Assembly: GCF_001436115.1 (NCBI RefSeq) | Contig: NZ_AYZQ01000003.1 | Coordinates: 124,001 to 188,000 of the forward strand | Length of the DNA stretch: 64,000 nt | Direction: 5' to 3' | DNA from: Lacticaseibacillus brantae DSM 23927 | Lineage (GTDB): Bacteria; Bacillota; Bacilli; Lactobacillales; Lactobacillaceae | The notes under the pieces: model-generated | The model's database searches: none | What the model saw: the letters and a program-made list of their open reading frames with translations, nothing else | What the model was told of the DNA's origin: nothing | Made by a program: the position numbers and the translations under genes | Shown: positions 52,125 through 61,500 of the stretch, piece by piece | Position numbering within the stretch: position 1 is the first letter of the stretch | Layout of the letters: the number at the start of each line of letters is the position of its first letter

Positions 52125-52997
52125 GTGCACGTGTGGTCAAAAATGAGACGAATAAAACTGAATCGGCTTGAAATCGGCTCACTCGTGCTGATTGCCGTGG
52201 CCGTGCTCCTACTGGCATACCCCATCGCGGCGAATTACTTTGCCAATATTGATCGGGGTCATGCGGTCACGCGCTACCAAAAGGACATCAAAGAGTTAGC
52301 GCCCAAGGTGGTGGCCCAAGAGTTTGCGGCTGCCCAGGCCTATAACGATGGGATTTGGCAGCAGCAACGGAATATACCGGCTAAACTGCCTAACTACAAT
52401 ACGATTTTGCCTGATGCGAGCGGCGTGATGGGGATGCTGAATATTCCCGCCATTGATATTGTCAACATGCCGTTTTATCACGGCTCTAATGATGATGTGC
52501 TCGAAAAAGGTCTGGGGCATATGAAAATGACTTCAGTACCCATCGGCGGCAAGAATACGCGCGCCGTCATTACTGGGCATTCAGGGTTAGCGAATCAACA
52601 GCTGTTTTCTGATATTAACAAGTTACAAGTGGGGGATTATTTCTTCATTCAAGTGCTTGATCGGAAGCTGGCGTACAAGGTTCATGACATTCAGAAGGTC
52701 AAGCCTGACCAGGTCAATGCGATTAAAATTCGGCGCGGCCAAGATGCCGTGACCTTATTGACGTGTTGGCCGGCGGGCATCAATTCAGATCGATTGTTGG
52801 TGACCGGTTATCGTACGGCCTACACGGCGGCACGCAAGGCGCCCGTCCAGAAACGGAATTTCTGGAATTACGAGCATATTGTGCTGATGCTGCTCGGGTT
52901 GGCAGTGATAATCATCGCCTATGCTTATTACCGCAATCGGACTCGCAAACAAGGAGGTCGGACATCCGTTGAGCACGAAGAAACGCAAAAAAATTAA
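52125..52997 (+). CDS. Class C-like (pilin-polymerising) sortase 1
   Basis: 290 residues if from GTG 52125 (ATG 52143 is the alternative, residue 7). Membrane helices lie near 18-38 and at the C-terminus (about 248-268), the class C topology. Catalytic triad: His152 in ITGHSG, Cys214 in TLLTCWP, Arg223 in SDRLLVTGYR. It would link pilin lysines to LPFTG threonines. The DP(F/W/Y) lid motif of class C sortases is not seen in the expected segment (IPAKLPNYNTILPD). It overlaps the next gene by 29 bases. Confidence 0.9.
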   Translation: MHVWSKMRRIKLNRLEIGSLVLIAVAVLLLAYPIAANYFANIDRGHAVTRYQKDIKELAPKVVAQEFAAAQAYNDGIWQQQRNIPAKLPNYNTILPDASGVMGMLNIPAIDIVNMPFYHGSNDDVLEKGLGHMKMTSVPIGGKNTRAVITGHSGLANQQLFSDINKLQVGDYFFIQVLDRKLAYKVHDIQKVKPDQVNAIKIRRGQDAVTLLTCWPAGINSDRLLVTGYRTAYTAARKAPVQKRNFWNYEHIVLMLLGLAVIIIAYAYYRNRTRKQGGRTSVEHEETQKN

Positions 52998-53790
52998 TTG
53001 GGCCGCGGTTTTATCCGGCCTGTTCATCTTTGCTGGCATTGCCATCTTTTTCTATCCGATTGTCGGCAATTGGTACGCCAACATCGATCGCGGCAAGGCC
53101 ATCACGAATTATGAGCGACAATTGGAACAAATGGACCCCAAAGAGAAGGCACACGAATTGGCCCAAGCACAGGCGTATAACCGATATTTATGGGGCCAAC
53201 AATCTGGCCAACCCGCAACGCCGGTGGCCTATAAAGACACGATCAAAAGTTCAGTCATGGGCTATCTGGATATTCCCGCCATCCACATGACCAAGATGCC
53301 TTTCTATCAAGGCACCACCTTTGCCGTGCTGGATAAAGGCTTAGGGCATATGCAGACAACTTCGATTCCTGTTGGGGGTAAGAATACCCGGGCAGTGATT
53401 ACAGGGCACTCAGGCATTGAAAACCAAACCCTGTTTTCGGATGCGGAAAAGCTGAAAAAGTCAGACGTCTTCTATGTGTCCGTACTCGGGCAAAAACGGG
53501 CCTATCGGATTGACAATCTTAAGGTGGTGACCCCGGATCGCATTGACGCCATCAAGATTGAAGCGAATCGCGATCTAGTGACCCTGCTAACGTGTACGCC
53601 GATTGGCATTAACAGCCACCGTCTCTTGGTGACTGGTCATCGGATTTCGCTGGCGGAAGCGGCAAAGGATCCGGTTGTGGCTCGGGATACGTGGAGCTAT
53701 CAGAACAAGGTCTTGCTCATTTCGGCCCTGGTTTTGATGAGTCTATTCTTATATCTTATTGTTAAACACCGAAAGCGGGCTAAATTATGA
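52969..53790 (+). CDS. Class C-like (pilin-polymerising) sortase 2
   Basis: 273 residues from TTG 52969, with AAGGAGG 11 bases upstream and inside the previous gene. Two membrane helices (about 10-30 and 240-260). Catalytic motifs are VITGHSG, TLLTCTPIG and SHRLLVTGHR. Close in sequence to sortase 1 (shared ANIDRG, IPVGGKNTRAVITGHSG), so a tandem duplicate. It too lacks a DP(F/W/Y) lid. Its ATGA overlap with the third sortase couples all three genes. Confidence 0.9.
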   Translation: MSTKKRKKINWAAVLSGLFIFAGIAIFFYPIVGNWYANIDRGKAITNYERQLEQMDPKEKAHELAQAQAYNRYLWGQQSGQPATPVAYKDTIKSSVMGYLDIPAIHMTKMPFYQGTTFAVLDKGLGHMQTTSIPVGGKNTRAVITGHSGIENQTLFSDAEKLKKSDVFYVSVLGQKRAYRIDNLKVVTPDRIDAIKIEANRDLVTLLTCTPIGINSHRLLVTGHRISLAEAAKDPVVARDTWSYQNKVLLISALVLMSLFLYLIVKHRKRAKL

Positions 53791-54707
53791 ACGGGCGGCG
53801 AGTGTGGGGCGTAATTTTCATTATCAATGTGAGTGTCATAGCGATTCTGACGGTTTTTGCTTGGTGGGGAAATCAGCTACTCAATCAGAATGCGGCCTTA
53901 ATTGCCGTTTCACAGGCACAATTAACACCATTAGCGAATGCGGCTCCACAGAAAATTGCGACCGCAACTGACAATAGTGCCGCCATCAAAAGTGTTGGAA
54001 TTCCGGCCTATACTGCAGCCAAGCTGAAACAAACCACTACCGTCAACCAAAACGGGATTGGTCGTTTATATATTCCACAAGCGCGGGTGGCCCTACCGAT
54101 TCTGGCTGGGATGACAGACGCTAACTTACTTTCTGGGGTGGCCACTTATCGTCCCACGCAGCGGTTGGCTCATGGCAATTATGTCATTGCCAGTCACAAC
54201 ATCTTCGGTACCGGTCTTGGGTTGGCTAATATCAAGGTGTTAAAAGCTGGCAATGCTGTTTATGCCACCAACTACGGGTATGTCTATCGATACCAAGTGA
54301 GCAGTAATCAGGTCGTGAATGCTAATAAAATTGGGCTCTTAGATGACGTTGGGCCGACGGACGCAGCGATTATGACGATTTTTCGGTGCGAGGGCCCTGA
54401 AGGAACGCCATATCGGCGCGTGGTGCAAGCAAAATACACGGGCTATACCACGTTTGAACATACACCATCGGCCGTCTTGAAAGGCTTGGGGATTAGTCAA
54501 AAATCAGTAGCCACTAAGGCAGATAAAGTTGTTAATCAAGGCGTTGCGCCATTAAATATTTGGCAACAATTAGCGGTCAGGTCGGCAGGGATGGTGCTGG
54601 CTTCTGCGCCATGGCAACTCTGCTTGGTCTTGGGCCTAACCTTGTTTCTGCCAATTGCTGGCATCATGGTCAGTGATCACAAAGGCGGTAAAAGGTATGT
54701 CAGATAA
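53787..54707 (+). CDS. Atypical sortase 3
   Basis: 306 residues. It overlaps the previous gene by four bases (ATGA). N-terminal helix (about 8-28) and an added C-terminal helix (about 272-292), which class A enzymes normally lack. His137 lies in YVIASHNIFGTG, Cys201 in MTIFRCEG and Arg210/211 in TPYRRVV. The Cys motif is IFRC, where class A has TLTTC or TLxTC. Sequence around the His and the absence of the class C pattern place it nearest class A. It may attach the base pilin with its IPQTS signal, or another substrate; this is inference. Confidence 0.82.
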   Translation: MNGRRVWGVIFIINVSVIAILTVFAWWGNQLLNQNAALIAVSQAQLTPLANAAPQKIATATDNSAAIKSVGIPAYTAAKLKQTTTVNQNGIGRLYIPQARVALPILAGMTDANLLSGVATYRPTQRLAHGNYVIASHNIFGTGLGLANIKVLKAGNAVYATNYGYVYRYQVSSNQVVNANKIGLLDDVGPTDAAIMTIFRCEGPEGTPYRRVVQAKYTGYTTFEHTPSAVLKGLGISQKSVATKADKVVNQGVAPLNIWQQLAVRSAGMVLASAPWQLCLVLGLTLFLPIAGIMVSDHKGGKRYVR

Positions 54708-54744
54708 AGTCTAGCCGTGTAAATAAAATTTGGAGAAGACAACT

Positions 54745-56151
54745 ATGAAAATTAAGGGTAAGCGATTTGCCAAAGTTGTTGCAATGCTTGCAATGGCTTT
54801 TGGCTTAGTGGGTGGCATAAGCGCCCAAATAACAACTACGGTTTATGCAGCAGAATCTGTCCCATCCCAACAAGTACAACAAGCACAGTCAGTCGTCGCA
54901 ACCGATCCGGCGCTGACGTCAACAATGCTGAACGGCCAGCGCGTGTTTCGACTGGCTGATCGAACGACACCAAAAGACTTTAATCTTGCGGCGGCGACGG
55001 ATACCATTCATAATTACCTCACTTCGACAACCAAGACGATCGCGCAGAATTTAGCCGTACCCGATCCAGATGCTAACTATGAAGTTTTAGGCGGATTAGT
55101 GCGGCGCGATAACACTGGATTTTATGAATTCACTTACAACAAGGCCAACCAAACGGGGCACGTCTTGTATTTAAACCCAGCTGGTCAAGTGATTAAAACG
55201 GTCCCCTTACAGGTTGGTAAAGGAATTAACATTGACGGTTTGGTTCAATGGGACTTAGCGTTGGCCGCAGTAGAGACAGTTCGCGGGATTGGATCGCTAC
55301 TGCTGCTTGATCCGATGCGCTTGGTCTCTGTTGGGGCCCGTCTCGTTTCCCCAATTATTGAAGGCGTCGCTTTTGGCGGAGCTTCTCAGGTGATGCTGAA
55401 TACAGCTGAAGGCGGTAAACGGGCGTATATTAACATTACCAACGTTGGCGGGAACAATGACGAATTCACTTTCAGTCGACCGTATGCGGACTTTGCTAGC
55501 CCGGTGCCCGTTCGCGTGGTTGAAAACTATACGACAGCGCCAACTATCGATAAGGAACTCTATGTCTATCTTGATCCAACTATGAGTTACTCTGATTTAC
55601 TGGCGACCTATAATCGCGTTAAGGCGGATTTTGCAAGCGCTAACGCATCGGTGATTACTAGTATCCAGGACGTTGAGACAAACGGGCAAGTTGTCCCAAC
55701 AGTTGCAGAATATACACCTGGCCAATGGCTGACTGAGGGCGGTCAGAATAACTTCGAACGGTCATACTCTTTGTTTAATCGCCAAGGCGGTGTCCAAAAA
55801 GTTGTGACCGGTAACGCCATTGCTCAGAAATTAGGGATGGGATCAAGTTATCAAGGTCAGTCTTGGGATAGCCTGGGCAAAGCAGGTTATACCTTCCAGC
55901 GCGTTGCGGAGTTGGATAATCGCGGTGTCCCAACTCGCTGGGGCACAAACACGACTCGGTGGGTTGTCGTCCCGCCGCTGTCAATTGTTAGTGCCGGCTC
56001 GCTGACTTATGCACAGAGCCCGTTTGACTGGCAGTTACTTAACTGGCGTAAGGCCGAATCAGTCCGTGTTACAGGATTATTAAAGGCCGGGGAGGAGTCC
56101 GGTTTTACCTTTACCGTCAAGTATGATGGCACGATTTATCCACGGGATTAG
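54745..56151 (+). CDS. Secreted protein of unknown function, 468 residues
   Basis: Starts MKIKGKRFAKVVAMLAMAFG and has a signal peptide cut near VYAAES. No LPxTG, membrane tail or repeat is present; the C-terminus ends in a strand (FTFTVKYDGTIYPRD). A hydrophobic patch near 185-215 (IGSLLLLDPMRLVSVGARLV) stands out. No family recognised. The gene follows the sortases by 37 bases with TGGAGAAG upstream and is probably part of the pilus operon, so a wall- or pilus-associated role is possible. Confidence 0.7.
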   Translation: MKIKGKRFAKVVAMLAMAFGLVGGISAQITTTVYAAESVPSQQVQQAQSVVATDPALTSTMLNGQRVFRLADRTTPKDFNLAAATDTIHNYLTSTTKTIAQNLAVPDPDANYEVLGGLVRRDNTGFYEFTYNKANQTGHVLYLNPAGQVIKTVPLQVGKGINIDGLVQWDLALAAVETVRGIGSLLLLDPMRLVSVGARLVSPIIEGVAFGGASQVMLNTAEGGKRAYINITNVGGNNDEFTFSRPYADFASPVPVRVVENYTTAPTIDKELYVYLDPTMSYSDLLATYNRVKADFASANASVITSIQDVETNGQVVPTVAEYTPGQWLTEGGQNNFERSYSLFNRQGGVQKVVTGNAIAQKLGMGSSYQGQSWDSLGKAGYTFQRVAELDNRGVPTRWGTNTTRWVVVPPLSIVSAGSLTYAQSPFDWQLLNWRKAESVRVTGLLKAGEESGFTFTVKYDGTIYPRD

Positions 56152-56182
56152 GACGATATTTTAAAAGGAAGAAGGGGTAGCC

Positions 56183-57553
56183 ATGACACTAGAGCAAGTT
56201 TTGATGACAAAGCGTGAAGAAGAGAAGTTAATTTTACTCAGTGAGATCATCGAGGCTGAGGGTTGTTTTCGGCTGGCGGCATACGCACAAAAAGCCCATC
56301 TTTCATATGCGACAGCCTACAATTTAAATCGTGAATTGCAAAACGACCTCGCAAAGATGAAGCTTAGGATTGATCAAGATGATGTGATTGCGCGCTACCG
56401 CCAATTTTTGATTCGTGATAGCCTAGCAGCACAATATATTTTGTGGGGATTGATGAATCAAGGCAAGGCACAGGGTGATGTTTTTGCCAAAGCACACGGT
56501 GTCAGTTCCGTAACTTTACGCCGGCGTCTCAAGCCGTTTCAGGGTTATGTGACTAGTCTAGGGCTTCGGTGGTCGTTTGCTACAGTAAGAATCACAGGCA
56601 ACGAGCTCTTTGTCCAAGAGATTTATGCGCGATTACTGCGTGCCAGTGGGATTGATGATAGCACGGCGATTGAACCGCAGATGCCACTCACCATAGCCAG
56701 AACTTGGTTGGCACTGCTTTTGGGAATTTCAGAAGCAAACCTAGACAATTATGATTTAACCAACTTCTTACGTGTGATTTATCTGACCTTGTTGCGCCGC
56801 GATAATCTGACTGGACAATTGATTTTACCTTTGGGGAGTTTATCGGCCAGCGACCAGATTGTCTTTATTAACCACCTGATTCAGCAATTTGGGATGGGGA
56901 CTGAACCAGCTAAACGTTTGCTGTATAGTCTGCGGTATCAATTATTTATCGACCCGCAATTTGCCTTATTAACTCGGCAAATCAATCCCGAGCGGTCGCT
57001 TCAATATTGGCAAGAGTTTGGGCAGGCCATTTTGAAGGGTCCTTTAACCCAACTGAGTGAGACAGAACAAACCCTCAGTTGGGGAGCAGTTATGGGCCAC
57101 ATTTTGGTCAAACATGCTCTGCCATTGGGACCAAAGTTACGGCCAGATCAGCAAGCTGATTTAATTGAGTTCGTGAAGACCGCAGTGAAACCCCAGTATG
57201 CTGTCCAAATCTTACCCGTGGTGCAAGCAAACCGCGAATTGACGCCTCATCGAGCTAGTCTCAAACGAATTGATCTCTTCTTCTCACCGCAGGCAGTGAC
57301 GATTGATCAGTCAGTGATTCATCAACTCTTTGACCATTTTGCTAATATTCAATGGCTATTCACGCCTCAAACCGTGCTTGCTCACGCAAAGACCCATAAT
57401 TATGTTGTTGTCGTTGAAAGCGGCGACTACACCCCGCTCAATCATCAGGTCGATGCGTCGAAAGTGTTTGAATGGGTGCCAGAGTTAGGCTCGCGGCGGA
57501 ATTTGGATCGTTTGTTTTCAATGATTATCGCAGCGTTGCACGTGGAAAGGTGA
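56183..57553 (+). CDS. Mga-like transcriptional regulator 2
   Basis: 456 residues with two N-terminal HTH segments (AYAQKAHLSYATAYNLNREL near 32 and FAKAHGVSSVTLRRRLKPF near 104), a helical PRD-like middle and an EIIB-like end. It shares TLRRxLKP and overall layout with regulator 1 at 38038. It lies in line with the pilus genes, 31 bases after the secreted protein, so a feedback loop on the operon is plausible. AAAAGGAAGAAGG precedes ATG. Confidence 0.8.
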   Translation: MTLEQVLMTKREEEKLILLSEIIEAEGCFRLAAYAQKAHLSYATAYNLNRELQNDLAKMKLRIDQDDVIARYRQFLIRDSLAAQYILWGLMNQGKAQGDVFAKAHGVSSVTLRRRLKPFQGYVTSLGLRWSFATVRITGNELFVQEIYARLLRASGIDDSTAIEPQMPLTIARTWLALLLGISEANLDNYDLTNFLRVIYLTLLRRDNLTGQLILPLGSLSASDQIVFINHLIQQFGMGTEPAKRLLYSLRYQLFIDPQFALLTRQINPERSLQYWQEFGQAILKGPLTQLSETEQTLSWGAVMGHILVKHALPLGPKLRPDQQADLIEFVKTAVKPQYAVQILPVVQANRELTPHRASLKRIDLFFSPQAVTIDQSVIHQLFDHFANIQWLFTPQTVLAHAKTHNYVVVVESGDYTPLNHQVDASKVFEWVPELGSRRNLDRLFSMIIAALHVER

Positions 57554-57561
57554 GCCAAGTC

Positions 57562-58224
57562 ATGACAAAGAGGAGACTGATGTGGCTTGTCATTGCCATG
57601 ATTGTGGCTGTCGGTGTAGGTGGTAGTATGTATGTCCTGCATCAAGGCCAACAATCTCAGCAGGCGGTCGCGACCAATAAGGAGCAAAACAAGGTGAAAA
57701 AAACAGTTCAAGGTAATCGCAGTACTCGCCAGCAGCCGACAGCTAAGCCATCGACAAAAGTAGACCTAACATTGACGCAAAAATTCAACCAAATTGCTGA
57801 TAGTAAAGCTAACTATGATACCCAATCCCAAGTGACTGCCTTGCTAGGAAAACCAAGTCAAATTGAAGAAGTGCCAGTTGCCAATCAAACTGGGAAAGTG
57901 CTGACGTGGAATCGTCCCAATGGCCAAGTGGGCAGCGTGAAAGTGACATTCATGGATGATAAGGTTTTGAGTAAGCAAGTTGAGGGGGTGTATGAGGACG
58001 TCCGATCGCGGTTGACCTTGGCTGATTACAAACAGGTGAAGAAGGGAGACACCATTGCCCAAGTTATCACCGTGCTTGGACATCCATTGCGGGTCATCTC
58101 GCTCGTCAATCCCACACCGGTTTTGGCGTATGAATACGAAGGCAAGGTTAGCCAGGCAGCTTATAAAATTTCGATCCTATTTATTGACGGTAAGGTCGTG
58201 GACCCCAAACAAACAGGTTTATAA
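57562..58224 (+). CDS. Membrane-anchored protein with two SmpA/DUF3862-like repeats
   Basis: 220 residues. A signal anchor (MWLVIAMIVAVGVGGSMYVL) has no lipobox. After a charged spacer, two related units follow: FNQIADSKANYDTQSQVTAL with LLGKPSQIEE (about 72-135), then YKQVKKGDTIAQVITVLGHP (about 155-220). This F/Y..I..G.T..QV...LG.P pattern belongs to the SmpA/BLIP-like fold used in protein binding at the cell surface. It starts eight bases after the regulator and is closed by a terminator. Perhaps a sensor or chaperone partner for the island. Confidence 0.75.
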   Translation: MTKRRLMWLVIAMIVAVGVGGSMYVLHQGQQSQQAVATNKEQNKVKKTVQGNRSTRQQPTAKPSTKVDLTLTQKFNQIADSKANYDTQSQVTALLGKPSQIEEVPVANQTGKVLTWNRPNGQVGSVKVTFMDDKVLSKQVEGVYEDVRSRLTLADYKQVKKGDTIAQVITVLGHPLRVISLVNPTPVLAYEYEGKVSQAAYKISILFIDGKVVDPKQTGL

Positions 58225-58232
58225 GCTCACAC

Positions 58233-58262
58233 AAAAACGAGGTGCTTTCAACCTCGTTTTTA
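58233..58262 (+). terminator. Rho-independent terminator closing the pilus block
   Basis: AAAAACGAGGT pairs perfectly with ACCTCGTTTTT, seven-base loop. Confidence 0.93.
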
Positions 58263-58539
58263 TGTGCCTGTGAAAATGTTTTTCTGAGGTTTGTCACAGC
58301 GTTTTCCCGTTGTATTATCATTATTGGCAAGATAAATAATCGATTTACGACCATTTTTATATTCAAAAGTATGAATTATATTGAACAATCCTTTAATGCC
58401 GGCTTCTGCGTTCGTAAGCGCTCTTTTTAAATTGTGTTTGTTCAGTGGGCAAAAATCAACTGCGATTAAATTGGCCGCAATCAAGTTTACACTACTCGAG
58501 TGGACTGTTCAGTCCAACGATTAATTTGGAGGGGTAAAC
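58263..58539 (+). promoter_or_regulatory. Promoter and long leader of the 1252-residue protein gene
   Basis: TTGTCA (58291-58296), 16 bases, TATTAT (58313-58318) make a good promoter flanked by CTGTGA/TCACAG. The leader would be about 215 bases and ends with TGGACT-GTTC-AGTCCA (58501-58516), a hairpin just before TTTGGAGGGG and the ATG. No gene is in the stretch. Confidence 0.6.
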
Positions 58540-61500
58540 ATGAACCGATTAAAGCGTAAAACCGCTGAGGGGTCAGCGGTCTTTCGGAAGAAGCTTTTCA
58601 AGACCAAGAAGGGCTGGATGATGGCAGGAGTAGCGTCACTCGCATTAGCTGGGACGATGGCGTTGGGAGCGCCACAATCTGCACATGCGGCAGTAATTGA
58701 TGTGTCAATTGGGCAAACGACACACGCTGATAACAACACCACCATTGATCGGAATACCGCACAGGTGGAAAGTAATGCGGTGGCTAACCAAGCCGCGGCA
58801 GGAATGACTGATGGAAAGTCGAACCTCAATGCCGATGGCGTGGTCTCGGCTGACAATGTGACCGTCACCAACAATCAGCGCAATATTACGGTAGTTGGCA
58901 AGAAGGACGATGGCTTACAAGTTAATGTGGGCGGCTCAGCACAACAACAAGTTGTCACACAGATTCCAACCGATTTGAAAGATCATGTCGCATTGGTTGG
59001 CTATGATAATCAACAAACAGTGACCGACAGTAAGAATGGTAATTTGGATATGAATCCTAACTACCAGCAGCCAAAAGCTGATGCGCAAGGCAATTACCAA
59101 AGCGCCGGTCAAACTGGGCAAGCCAAAGTGACGGTGACTATCAATGCCGCCAAAAACCAAGCCGCAATTACGGGGATTTCAGACGCAGTCCAGAAGAATA
59201 ACGTCAAAGTGATTAATGCCGTGAAGTCGCTGCAAGAGGCGCTGAACGGCGCGGTTGGGACGTTAGCGAATCCTGCTGGCTCGGCTCTGAATTCCATTAA
59301 GTCTGTTTTGAAGAATTTTGGGGTCAACCTCGGCGACTTAGAAGCATTGCCAAGTATCCATGCCGATTTCAATCTCGGCGACGTGAACAAGCCTGGGACC
59401 GTGACTGGCGAGTTAGCGGCGGCGATGAAAGATTTGACGCCAGAAGCCTTAACGCAATTGACCAAGCTGGTGAACGTCCGCTTAGTCAATGACAATAAGG
59501 GTGGACAATATGTCGTCAGTGATGATTTTTCAACCTCAGTCGGGGATGCTGTGCATCAACACGTGAACGACGCCATCAACCGTACGGCCAATGCTCTTGA
59601 TAAGGTGTATTTCACTTACACGCCATTGAGTGTTCCGGAATTGAAGTGGGCCGGTAATGTCGGTAATACACTGGGCCTGGCCTACAATGTCAGCATTTAC
59701 TCAGCCATTAATGCTGTGGCCAAGGGGTTACAGAACTTTATTAATGCAGATAACGATCAAGTCAGTCTGTATGTCGACATTAGTGGTATCACCAAACAGA
59801 ACAAGGCTATTCTTGGTCAGATTCCGTTAGTGGGTGGCTTCGTCGCTGACCAATTGAATAATTTCCTCCAGAATTTAGTGAATACGGCCTTTAATCCGTT
59901 GAAGGTTGCTGGTTATGCGGCCGACAATTTACTCAATGGCGCTCGCAATGCCATGCTCAGGACCGCTAGCAACTCCAATGCGTTAAGCAATCTGATTGGC
60001 TCCTTCCAACGCGGGACCACAACGGTCGAAATCCCAATGGTTGTCACCAATCCAGACTTGAGTCGCTTTAGTGGAGGCACAAAGGTTGCCGAGCGCTTTG
60101 GCTTGGTTTACACCAAGGATCACAATTTTGTGGAAGCAGCGGCCAATAGTAAGCCATTCGATACAACTAGCTTGGTGTATGAAGTGGTGAATAAAACGCG
60201 CGACAATGGTAGTCATACCGCAGATTACCAAGCAAAAGGGCAAACCAATCCTAATGGCCTGCAAGCTGAAATTGAACTTTCCCAGAAGCTGCTCCTTGCC
60301 GGTGGGATTAAAGATGATGTGGCAACGCAATTGCGCGCGGCCTATGCGAAGGCACAAACTGTCTACGCTGACAGTAACGCTACTCAAGCAGCCGTTGACC
60401 AAGCAGAACGGAGTTTGGAAGTGCTAAACCTGGCCATTTTGCCAACGAACACAGCCAAAACGCCACAAGTCATTGCCGTTGATCCAGCCGTGGCAGATAA
60501 ACAACAACCTCAGAAGGCAAATGATCACAAGCTTTCGAATGGCATAGTTGTTGTTGATGATGGGTTCCAAGCTTTGAAGCCATCAGAATCGTCAACCTCA
60601 AGCTTTGCCCCAAACAATGACTACACGACCCAACAATTGAAGAACTTTAAGGACGCTTTTGCCACCCAAATTTCAGGGATGTTGACGCACTTCACGGGTA
60701 ATGGGGATGCGAAGTACATTACTGATGTCAAAGGTGCCTTGAAGCAAGTTGGTTTCTCTGGCCAAATGATTGACCAATTCGTTGGCCATATGAACGACAA
60801 GGCATTCTGGGATACGTTGATGGCATCCCCACTCAAGGCAACGGCAGATTTAGCCAATAGCTTGGGTGCGACGGTCAATTCCAAGTTGTTGACAGGTCTA
60901 TATAAGGTCGTTAATCCCGTCATTGTCTCCGTCATTGGGACGCCATTGTACAGTCAACCTGCTGATTCTTCGTGGGACGATTTGATGCTGGATGACGGCA
61001 CCATGCCAATGAACATGGATGTTGATGCCATGATGCGGAAGCAAATGACCAATTTACACTGGGAAAAATCAACTGATCTCAGTGAAAGTCGCCGGGTGGT
61101 CTTTGACCTCAGCAAGTTGAACCTCGGTTTAGATGGCAAGGTCACGTTGCCAGATAACTTTGCGGGGAATACCTTGGGCGATTTTGCGGATCCAAACTTT
61201 GTTGCGAGCCATCCTGATCAGGTCTTGGCCGATTTATTGTCTTGGATGACTGGTCAACCCATTAAAGGCTTACCCGTTGATGAAAATACCGGCTATCTCG
61301 TCGGGTTCTTGTATAACCAAAATATTAGCAGCGCTTCAGGCGTCACCTTCCCAACCCTCAATGCTTTGATCGGTGGTTTTGTGGCGGGGTTGAGCGGCAA
61401 TACCGTTGAACGGACCTTGGGAATGCTTGATGATCGCTTGGCTTCCAATGGCGGTAATCGACTCGTCGCAGCCATGGCCACCTTAGGGGACACCATTCGC

